A stretch of 14,234 bases of DNA from an uncultured Coriobacteriaceae bacterium (GTDB lineage Bacteria > Actinomycetota > Coriobacteriia > Coriobacteriales > Atopobiaceae), in assembly GCA_900544655.1 (NCBI GenBank), contig UQWE01000023.1, positions 1 to 14,234 on the forward strand, read 5' to 3'. Below are positions 1 through 6,236 of this stretch, piece by piece. The notes beneath the pieces were generated by a model. That model saw only the letters and a program-made list of their open reading frames with translations, was not told the DNA's origin and did not search any database. The translations under genes were made by a program, and so were the position numbers. How positions within the stretch are numbered: the stretch's first letter is position 1; every line of letters starts with the position of its first letter.

Positions 1-666
1 GAGCCACACGTGGCGGCCGTTCACACCATCGAAAACGCTCGCATGTTTGCCGCGAATCTCGGACTCGTTGAGCGCTATGCCGCAGACGGCCTCCTCATGG
101 CCTCGCTGACATGGAACGCCGCAGGCCCCCTTGCAAGCGGCAATGACACCCACGAGGGCCTCACCTCGCTCGGACGCGAAGCGCTTGCCGAGATGGCCCG
201 CCATAGCATCACCGTGGATGTCTCCCACCTGAACGACGAGTCCTTCGCGGACATCGCCCGCGCGACCGACGAGCCGCTCGTCGCGAGCCACTCAAACTCC
301 CGTGCCGTCTGCAACCACCCGCGCAACCTCACAGACGCCGAGTTCGCCGAGATTTGCGCCCGCGGTGGCGTCGTCGGCCTCAACTACTGCAGCTATTTCC
401 TCGTTGAGGGTGCAAAGGGAGAGACAGGCAAGTCCATCACGTTCGATCAGGTCGCCACCCACATAGAGCACTGGCTCGACCTTGGCGGAGAGAACGCCAT
501 CGCACTCGGCGGAGACCTTGACGGCGCGGATGTCCCAGACTTGCTCGACGGCGCAGACAAAATGCCCGTTTTCCAGGACCTGCTCGAAAAGCGCTTCGGC
601 GAGGATGTCACCGCGAAGCTCTGCTACGGAAACGCCCTCAACTTCTTCGAACGCTACCACGGTTAG
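1..666 (+). CDS. Membrane dipeptidase, peptidase family M19 (3' part only)
   Basis: This is the C-terminal 221 codons of a zinc dipeptidase related to renal dipeptidase, which cleaves dipeptides. The reading frame is open from the first base (E-P-H-V-A-A-V-H-T-I-E-N), so the true start lies upstream of the window; the GTG at 10 is only an internal valine. Family landmarks appear in the expected order: the Glu of HTIEN (metal ligand), VDVSH and ASHSNS (the two metal-binding His), HPRNLTD, GGVVGLNY, and GGDLDG, equivalent to the family's G-x-D-F-D-G substrate-side Asp. The end (YGNALNFFERY) matches the usual family C-terminus, so the 3' end is intact. asnS follows after 161 bases with no clear terminator between them. 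Family assignment is firm; the exact substrate is unknown. Confidence 0.9.
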   Translation, partial: EPHVAAVHTIENARMFAANLGLVERYAADGLLMASLTWNAAGPLASGNDTHEGLTSLGREALAEMARHSITVDVSHLNDESFADIARATDEPLVASHSNSRAVCNHPRNLTDAEFAEICARGGVVGLNYCSYFLVEGAKGETGKSITFDQVATHIEHWLDLGGENAIALGGDLDGADVPDLLDGADKMPVFQDLLEKRFGEDVTAKLCYGNALNFFERYHG

Positions 667-768
667 GCGCCGCCCGTAGCCGCCGGCGGGCCACCTCGGC
701 AAAACGCGACGGACGCCCCGCGCGTTGGCCCGTGCCGGCCTACGCCCCGCCGAACAATTGCCGTACCC

Positions 769-777
769 TGCTATCAT
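769..777 (+). promoter_or_regulatory. Candidate extended -10 promoter for asnS
   Basis: TGC-TATCAT fits an extended -10 element (TG-N-TATAAT, five of six in the hexamer) in otherwise very GC-rich DNA. It would start transcription near 783-785, giving a leader of about 45 bases. No good -35 hexamer lies 16-18 bases upstream, which is tolerable for an extended -10 promoter. The rest of the 667-827 gap shows nothing else convincing. Confidence 0.4.
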
Positions 778-827
778 TTCTCCTCGGTATGCACGCCCGC
801 GGCCGCGGGCTCAATAAGGGAGAGAAC

Positions 828-2267
828 ATGAATCGCACCAAGATCGTCGAGCTCTATCGCAACATTGAGCAGCTTGACGGCAAGACCGTCACCGTCGCCG
901 GCTGGACCAAGTCCGTTCGCGACATGAAGAACTTCGGCTTCGTCACGCTCAACGACGGCAGCTGCTTCAAGGACCTCCAGGTCGTCATGAACCGCGAGGC
1001 CCTCGCCAACTATGACGAGATCTCGCGTTGTTCCGGCTACACTGCCCTCGTCTGCACGGGCACCGTCAAGCTCACGCCCGAGGCGCAGCAGCCCTTCGAG
1101 CTCACCGCCGAGACCATCACCGTCGAGGGCACCTGCGCCGCGGATTACCCGCTTCAGAAGAAGCGCGCCACGGTCGAGTTCCTTCGCACCCAGCAGCACC
1201 TCCGCCCGCGCACGAATCTCTTCCGCGCCGTGTTCCGCGTCCGCTCCGTGGCCGCCGCGGCCATCCACAGCTTCTTCCAGGAGCGTGACTTCGTCTACGT
1301 CAACACCCCGCTCATCACCACGAGCGACTGCGAGGGCGCGGGCGAGATGTTCCGCGTCACCACGCTTGACCCGAAGAACCCGCCGCTCGTGACCGAGGAG
1401 CAGGCTGCTACCAGCAACGGCGAGCTCGTCGCCGGCGATGTCGACTGGAGCCAGGACTTCTTCGGCAAGCACGCGAGCCTCACCGTCTCCGGTCAGCTCA
1501 ACGCCGAGAACTTCGCCATGGCCTTTGGCGACGTCTATACCTTTGGCCCCACCTTCCGCGCCGAGAACTCCAACACGACGCGCCACGCGGCCGAGTTCTG
1601 GATGGTCGAGCCCGAGATGGCCTTCGCGGACCTCAACGACTACATGGATAACGCCGAGGCCATGCTGAAGTACGTCCTCACCACCGTCATGGAGACTTGC
1701 CCGGACGAGCTCGCCATGCTCAACAAGTTCGTCGACAAGGGCCTGCTCGACCGCCTGCACCACGTCGCGACGAGCGACTTCGCGCGCGTCACCTACACCG
1801 AGGCCGTCCAGATCCTCGAGAAGGCCGTCGCCGACGGCCACAAGTTCGACTATCCCGTCAGCTGGGGCATCGATCTTCAGACCGAGCACGAGCGCTTCCT
1901 TACTGAGGAGCACTTCAAGCGCCCGACCTTCGTGACCGACTATCCGGCGGAGATCAAGGCCTTCTATATGCGCATGAATGACGACGGCAAGACCGTCGCC
2001 GCGGCGGATTGCCTGGTTCCCGGCATTGGCGAGATCATCGGCGGCTCCCAGCGCGAGGAGCGCCTCGACCTGCTCGAGCAGCGCATCGCCGACCTCGGCA
2101 TGAACCCCGAGCAGTACAAGTACTACCTCGACCTTCGCCGCTATGGTTCTTGCAGGCACGCCGGCTATGGCCTGGGATTCGAGCGCCTCGTCATGTATCT
2201 GACGGGCGTGAGCAACATCCGCGACGTCATCCCGCACCCGCGCACGGTCGGCAACGCCGAGTTCTAA
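828..2267 (+). CDS. asnS: Asparaginyl-tRNA synthetase
   Basis: This cytoplasmic class IIb enzyme charges tRNA-Asn with asparagine using ATP. The product is 479 residues, close to the roughly 465 of E. coli AsnS. An N-terminal OB-fold anticodon-binding domain (VTVAGWTKSVRDMKNFGFVT, about residues 20-105) precedes the catalytic core. Class II motif 1 lies around 154-175 (FVYVNTPLITTSDCEGAGEMF region). Motif 2 is at about 240-262 (FRAENSNTTRHAAEFWMVEPE). Motif 3 is at about 446-455 (GYGLGFERLVMYL). The start is the ATG at 828 because AAGGGAGAG at 816-824 sits at ideal spacing; an in-frame ATG at 732 would add 32 low-complexity residues and has no ribosome site. It appears to be transcribed alone and converges on the minus-strand IIB gene. 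Confidence 0.97.
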   Translation: MNRTKIVELYRNIEQLDGKTVTVAGWTKSVRDMKNFGFVTLNDGSCFKDLQVVMNREALANYDEISRCSGYTALVCTGTVKLTPEAQQPFELTAETITVEGTCAADYPLQKKRATVEFLRTQQHLRPRTNLFRAVFRVRSVAAAAIHSFFQERDFVYVNTPLITTSDCEGAGEMFRVTTLDPKNPPLVTEEQAATSNGELVAGDVDWSQDFFGKHASLTVSGQLNAENFAMAFGDVYTFGPTFRAENSNTTRHAAEFWMVEPEMAFADLNDYMDNAEAMLKYVLTTVMETCPDELAMLNKFVDKGLLDRLHHVATSDFARVTYTEAVQILEKAVADGHKFDYPVSWGIDLQTEHERFLTEEHFKRPTFVTDYPAEIKAFYMRMNDDGKTVAAADCLVPGIGEIIGGSQREERLDLLEQRIADLGMNPEQYKYYLDLRRYGSCRHAGYGLGFERLVMYLTGVSNIRDVIPHPRTVGNAEF

Positions 2268-2319
2268 GGGTAAGACGAACGCGCAAGCGGCCGCTTGAGC
2301 CACGCCTGTCTCAAAACGC

Positions 2320-2352
2320 AAAAGCGCCCGTGCAGGGAGGTTGCACGGGCGC
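2320..2352 (-). terminator. Rho-independent terminator of the minus-strand IIB gene, possibly shared with asnS
   Basis: A perfect 11-bp stem, GCGCCCGTGCA (2324-2334) with TGCACGGGCGC (2342-2352), has a 7-base loop. Read on the minus strand it is followed by TTTTGCGTTTT, a typical uridine tract. The plus-strand side (GTATGTGG) has no T run, so it should act mainly on transcripts from the right, though the hairpin could also help end asnS mRNA. Confidence 0.8.
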
Positions 2353-2363
2353 GTATGTGGCAA

Positions 2364-2407
2364 CTGGCCTCAAGCCACACCAGGAAGGGGAGCATGGCTC
2401 AGGCCAG
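2364..2407 (-). repeat. Inverted repeat in the 3' untranslated region of the IIB gene
   Basis: CTGGCCT (2364-2370) and AGCCA (2373-2377) pair with AGGCCAG (2401-2407) and TGGCT (2395-2399). This makes a 12-bp stem with a small internal loop and a 17-base apical loop. It lies just after the IIB stop codon and just before the terminator, so the transcript would end in two tandem hairpins. No T run follows it, so it is not itself a terminator. Function is unknown. Confidence 0.45.
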
Positions 2408-2413
2408 GTGACG

Positions 2414-2716
2414 CTAACAACTACCGAGAGCGGCGAGTCCCATGTCGAGGAGCAGCGCCGCATGCTGAGGCCGATACTCATCCGACGTGATGGTAACGAC
2501 CTTCTTAGCGCCCGCCTCTTCAAATGCCGTCTTCGCGAAAACAACCGCGGGTGACAACATAATCACGTCGGCGTTCTCAACGTAGTCAACGGCCTCGCCA
2601 ACCGGCATCGACTTGACGTCGATATCAAGGTCGCGCGCCTCGACGAGCGCGCGCATCTTGGCGGCGATGACGCTCGAGGTGACGCTAAGGGTGCAGCACA
2701 GAACTATCTTCTTCAT
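2414..2716 (-). CDS. Stand-alone PTS lactose/cellobiose-type IIB protein
   Basis: This is a 100-residue cytoplasmic protein resembling the IIB subunits of the lactose/cellobiose phosphotransferase family. These pass phosphate from IIA to the incoming sugar through a cysteine near the N-terminus. MKKIVLCC-TLSVTSS aligns with the family's MKKI-x-L-x-C-S-A-G-M-S-T-S loop, placing the active-site Cys at residue 8 in a modified P-loop. NADVIMLSP (about 48-56) matches the NADVILLGP strand. Length is normal for a free IIB. The ATG at 2716 is preferred over the one at 2722 because GGAAGG (2724-2729) is 7 bases from the former and only 1 from the latter. No IIA or IIC gene is in the window, so its partner and sugar are unknown. 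It lies after the mglC terminator and so may need its own promoter, which I could not identify. Confidence 0.75.
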   Translation of the reverse strand: MKKIVLCCTLSVTSSVIAAKMRALVEARDLDIDVKSMPVGEAVDYVENADVIMLSPAVVFAKTAFEEAGAKKVVTITSDEYRPQHAALLLDMGLAALGSC

Positions 2717-2929
2717 GACCATGCCTTCCGTCTGATGAGGCGGGAACTCGGTTCACATACCATGCGAGATCGGTAGGGCACGTCTCCCCACGAGCCGTAC
2801 AAACGCGACGGGACGCGCCTTGCCCGCTCATCCTACGTATCGCGCAAGAACGGCTTCCGCTCACGGGCCAAGCGAAACAAAAGGGGTGACTCCCGCCCGC
2901 AAGCCATTCGAGCGGGAGCCGAGGGGGGA
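2717..2929. other. Intergenic region between mglC and the IIB gene
   Basis: It holds the IIB ribosome site GGAAGG (2724-2729) and the mglC terminator (2875-2920). I found no convincing promoter hexamers, no operator copy and no small gene in the remainder. Confidence 0.5.
2875..2920 (-). terminator. Rho-independent terminator after mglC
   Basis: On the minus strand GGCTCCCGC pairs with GCGGGAGTC (9 bp including one G-U; plus-strand arms 2912-2920 and 2888-2896) around a 15-base loop. It is followed by CACCCCTTTTGTTTCG. The hairpin starts about 10 bases after the mglC stop. It should end most mgl transcription before the IIB gene. Confidence 0.7.
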
Positions 2930-4585
2930 TTACTTCTTCTGGACGTACTTGAGGCAGTCGAGCGTGACGGCGGTAAGGATGATGATGCCGGAGAACACGA
3001 ACTGCAGGTTGGTGTCGATGCCCAGAATGGTGAGGGAGTAGGTAAGCGCGGTAAAGATCAGCACGCCGACCGTGACGCCCGAGATCTTGCCGATACCGCC
3101 GGTGAAGGAGACGCCGCCGACCACGCAGGCCGCGATGGCGTCCATGTCCCAACCCTGGCCATAAGCGGCGGAGCCAGAACCGACCATGCGCATGCACTCG
3201 AGCCAGTCGCCGAAGCCGTAGAGGATGCCGGCGAGCACGAAGGCACCCATGGTGACACCGAAGACGGAGATGCCGGAGACGGCAGCAGCCTCTGGGTTGC
3301 CACCCACGGCGTAGAGGTTCTTGCCGAACGTCGTCTTGTTCCAGATGAACCAAACGATCGCGACGGCGAGGGCGGCCCAGAGAATGATCGTCGGGAAGCC
3401 GTTAACCTTCGGAATGAAGATGCCCGGGATGGCTCCCTCAATGGCACCGAAGGAAACGCCCTTGGTGGCATAGGTCACAAGGCCAAAGATGATGAGCATG
3501 TTGGCCATCGTGGAGATGAACGGGTGCATCTTGAAGCGCGCCGTGAAGAAGCCAGCGATGGTCGTGAACAGAGTCGTCAGGCAAATGCAGACGACAAGGG
3601 CAAGAAGCGCACGCAGAACAAGGGGGGTCGAGGTGAAGTCAAAGACGACGCCAAAGACCGAACCCGTGTTGATGCCCTGGTGCATGATGATCGTCGAGGC
3701 GGTCATGCCCATACCGACCATACGACCAATCGAAAGGTCGGTGCCCGTAAGCAGGATCAGGCCAGCGACGCCAAGGGCGTAGAACATGCGCGGCGAGGCC
3801 TGCTGCAGGATGTTAAGGACGTTCTGGTAGGTGAGTAGCTGCGTACCCTTGACGATCGGGGCGGCGACGCACAGACCGATGAACACGAGAAGAATGACGA
3901 TATACAGGCCATTCTTCAGGAAGAAGTTGCGCGTGTTGAACGTGTAGAGGTAGTTCTCGCGCTTCTGCGCCTGCTTCTCTGCGAAAGTGAACTTGCCCAT
4001 GCGCAGCATGTCGATGAGGTGGTACTCATAGGCGAAGGCCTCGTGCTGGCGATCCTTGATCTGCTGCAGCTCGGTGCCGTAGGTCACCTTTGCGTCGAAC
4101 TGACGGTTCTTGTAGATGTAGTTCTCCTCCTTGACCTCTCTGGAATCAGAGAGACCGGCGAGGGTCTGCTTGTGCTCCTCGGCGAGATCGGCGAGCGCCT
4201 TCTCGTACTTGGCCTTGGCCTCAATCTTCTGCGCGGCGCAGCTGGCCTTGACGGGCTCGTAGTACTCGGAGTCGAAGTGCTGCTTGAGATAGGCCTCGGC
4301 GTCGGCGATGAGCTTATCGACCTCGGGCTTATTGGCGGCCTCGACCTTCTTGGCCTTCTCCATCTCAGCCTTGTACTGGGCGATGGCCTCGTCGCGCTCG
4401 GCCTTGGTGAGGACGCGATCAGACTTGGCAACGTCGATGCTGGTCTGAAGAGCGACGACCTTCGTCGTGCCTTCGGCACGGAGCTCGTCGACCTTGCTCT
4501 GAATAGTGCTTACATACTCATCGATCGGCTGGATGAGTTTCGCCTCATCATCGATCGAGAGAATCTTTCCGCTAGGTGCGGCCAT
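2930..4585 (-). CDS. mglC: Galactose/methyl-galactoside ABC transporter permease with long N-terminal extension
   Basis: This is the membrane-channel subunit of the MglBAC galactose importer, at 551 residues against about 336 for E. coli MglC. Residues from about 220 onward are a complete permease: first membrane segment near 226-246, then ALGVAGLILLTGTDLSIGR, the NKTTFGKNLYAVGGNPEAA cytoplasmic loop, DAIAACVVGGVSFTGGIG, and a C-terminus LDCLKYVQKK nearly identical to E. coli LDSLKYARKK. Residues 1-215 are an extra hydrophilic, Lys/Glu/Ala-rich, mostly helical domain without membrane segments or signal peptide, presumably cytoplasmic and partly coiled coil. I do not recognise it. The ATG at 4585 is supported by GGAGGGAG (4595-4602) 9 bases upstream, abutting the mglA stop (19-base gap), so the extension is translated. 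It is co-transcribed with mglA. Confidence 0.92.
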   Translation of the reverse strand: MAAPSGKILSIDDEAKLIQPIDEYVSTIQSKVDELRAEGTTKVVALQTSIDVAKSDRVLTKAERDEAIAQYKAEMEKAKKVEAANKPEVDKLIADAEAYLKQHFDSEYYEPVKASCAAQKIEAKAKYEKALADLAEEHKQTLAGLSDSREVKEENYIYKNRQFDAKVTYGTELQQIKDRQHEAFAYEYHLIDMLRMGKFTFAEKQAQKRENYLYTFNTRNFFLKNGLYIVILLVFIGLCVAAPIVKGTQLLTYQNVLNILQQASPRMFYALGVAGLILLTGTDLSIGRMVGMGMTASTIIMHQGINTGSVFGVVFDFTSTPLVLRALLALVVCICLTTLFTTIAGFFTARFKMHPFISTMANMLIIFGLVTYATKGVSFGAIEGAIPGIFIPKVNGFPTIILWAALAVAIVWFIWNKTTFGKNLYAVGGNPEAAAVSGISVFGVTMGAFVLAGILYGFGDWLECMRMVGSGSAAYGQGWDMDAIAACVVGGVSFTGGIGKISGVTVGVLIFTALTYSLTILGIDTNLQFVFSGIIILTAVTLDCLKYVQKK

Positions 4586-4604
4586 ATGATCAGACTCCCT
4601 CCGG

Positions 4605-6113
4605 TTACAGGTACTTGGCGCTCAGGCGCAGAAGCTCTTCCTGGTTGGTTTCGGACGTGTTCACGATGCCGGAAAGTCGGCCGTTGGACATAACGCCGAT
4701 GCGGTTGGTGATACCGAGGATCTCGGGCATCTCCGACGAGACCACGATGATCGTCTTGCCCTGCTTGGCCATCTTGATGATCAGCTCGTAAATCTCGTAC
4801 TTCGCACCAACGTCGATGCCGCGCGTGGGCTCGTCCATCATGAAGACCTGCGGCCCGCGCTCGAGCCACTTGCCGAAGATGATCTTCTGCTGGTTGCCAC
4901 CCGAAAGCGATGAGATGAGATCGTCGGGGCCCATGCACTTGGTGTTCATCGTCTTGATCTCTTTGGCGGTCGCACGGACCATCTTGTCCGTCGAGAGCGC
5001 AACGCCACTCTTGTACTGGTTGAGATTGGCGATGGTGGTGTTGAACGTCAGGTCGCCCTTGAGGAACAGGCCGTTGGCCTTGCGTTCCTCGGTGATGAGG
5101 GCAAAACCGTGTTCCATGGCGTCGCGCGCGTTGTTGAAGTTCATAAGGCGATCGCGGAAATAGACGCGACCGGCGGCACGCGTACGCACGCCAAAAATCG
5201 TTTCGAGCAGCTCGGTTCGACCGGCGCCCACCAGGCCATACAGGCCGAAGATCTCGCCCTTGCGAACATCGAAGGTGATGTCCTGCAGGTGCGGATCGAA
5301 CTTGGTGGAGAGGTGCTGAATCGAGAGAATCGGCTCGCCGGGCTCGTTGTCGACCGGCGGGAAGCGGTTCTCAAGCGAGCGGCCGACCATGGCCGAGATA
5401 AGCTCGTTCATATTCGTGTCTGAAGTGTGCTTCGTCATGACGAGGTTGCCGTCACGGAGCACGGAGATGTCATCGCAGATTTCGAAGATCTCATCCATCT
5501 TGTGGGAGATGTAGACGAGCGCAATGCCCTGGCTTTTAAGCATGCGCATCATCTGGAAGAGCTTCTCGACCTCCTGGGCCATCAGCGACGAGGTGGGCTC
5601 GTCGAGCACGATGACCTTGGCGTTATACGAGATTGCCTTCGCGATCTCACACATCTGGCGCTGCGAGACACTCATGTTCTTCATCGGCTGGGTGAGGTTG
5701 ACCGTCATGCCAAGGCGACGGAACAGGTCCGAGGCCTCCTTCTTCATACGGGCCTCATCGATGATGCCAGCGCTGTTGACGGGATAACGACCCAGGAACA
5801 AGTTGTCTACCACGTTGCGCTCGAGGCACTGGTTGAGCTCCTGGTGGACCATGGCCACGCCGTTCTCGAGCGCGTCCTTAGGACCGGAGAAGCTCACCTC
5901 CCTGCCGTCGAGGATGATGTCACCCTCGTCCTTCTGATAAGTGCCAAACAGGCACTTCATCATGGTGGATTTGCCTGCGCCGTTCTCGCCCATGAGCCCC
6001 ATCACGGTGCCACGGCGCACATTGAGGTTGATGTGATCGAGGACCCTGTTACGGCCGAACGACTTGCTCATCCCTTTGATTTGCAGGACGTAGTCCTCTT
6101 GCTCATCCGCCAT
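4605..6113 (-). CDS. mglA: Galactose/methyl-galactoside ABC transporter ATP-binding protein
   Basis: This cytoplasmic ATPase drives galactose import through MglC. It is 502 residues with two fused nucleotide-binding domains, the normal size for sugar CUT2-type ATPases. Domain 1 has Walker A GENGAGKS (42-49), the variant signature MSVSQRQ (147-153) usual for this subfamily, and Walker B VIVLDEPTSS (167-176). Domain 2 has the degenerate Walker A GLVGAGRTEL (293-302), a canonical LSGGNQQK (403-410) and FMMDEPTRGIDVG (424-436). The start is set by AGAGGGG 7 bases upstream of the ATG. It lies 123 bases after mglB, a gap that holds an attenuator-like hairpin and an operator copy. mglC follows closely. 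It could be labelled a general ribose/galactose ATPase, but the neighbours argue for mgl. Confidence 0.93.
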   Translation of the reverse strand: MADEQEDYVLQIKGMSKSFGRNRVLDHINLNVRRGTVMGLMGENGAGKSTMMKCLFGTYQKDEGDIILDGREVSFSGPKDALENGVAMVHQELNQCLERNVVDNLFLGRYPVNSAGIIDEARMKKEASDLFRRLGMTVNLTQPMKNMSVSQRQMCEIAKAISYNAKVIVLDEPTSSLMAQEVEKLFQMMRMLKSQGIALVYISHKMDEIFEICDDISVLRDGNLVMTKHTSDTNMNELISAMVGRSLENRFPPVDNEPGEPILSIQHLSTKFDPHLQDITFDVRKGEIFGLYGLVGAGRTELLETIFGVRTRAAGRVYFRDRLMNFNNARDAMEHGFALITEERKANGLFLKGDLTFNTTIANLNQYKSGVALSTDKMVRATAKEIKTMNTKCMGPDDLISSLSGGNQQKIIFGKWLERGPQVFMMDEPTRGIDVGAKYEIYELIIKMAKQGKTIIVVSSEMPEILGITNRIGVMSNGRLSGIVNTSETNQEELLRLSAKYL

Positions 6114-6141
6114 TTGATCACCCCTCTTTACCCCTAGAAAT

Positions 6142-6155
6142 TGATAACGTACTCA
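6142..6155 (-). promoter_or_regulatory. LacI-type operator, third copy, upstream of mglA
   Basis: Read on the minus strand this is TGAGTACGTTATCA, differing by one base from the operators at 7654 and 10070 and keeping the central ACGT and the outer TG/CA. It lies 29-42 bases before the mglA start and inside the mgl operon. A possible promoter overlaps it on the minus strand: TTTCCA, 17 bases, then TATCAA (four of six each). This would let the same regulator control a second transcript for mglA-mglC. The site match is seen directly; its role is inferred. Confidence 0.6.
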
Positions 6156-6164
6156 TCCCTTGCT

Positions 6165-6203
6165 GGAAAAGGGCCGGGAAGAGGACCTGCCCCTCCCCGG
6201 CCC
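6165..6203 (-). terminator. Attenuator-like terminator between mglB and mglA
   Basis: On the minus strand GGGCCGGG pairs perfectly with CCCGGCCC (plus arms 6196-6203 and 6171-6178; 17-base loop), followed by TTTTCC. The short T run and large loop suggest partial termination. Such a structure after a binding-protein gene commonly makes the binding protein more abundant than the ATPase and permease. It could also protect the mglB mRNA 3' end. Confidence 0.55.
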
Positions 6204-6236
6204 AGCGCCAACGTTAAAGCTGGACGATAGCTAGAC

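Noticed and set aside
774..2363. 529-codon open frame on the minus strand opposite asnS
   Set aside because: It lies fully antisense to a clear asnS, has a low-complexity Val/Leu/Gly/Glu composition and no recognisable domain. Long antisense frames are expected in GC-rich genes.
4507..4520. TGCTTACATACTCA, resembling the operator, inside mglC
   Set aside because: It has three mismatches, including loss of the central CG, and lies within coding sequence.
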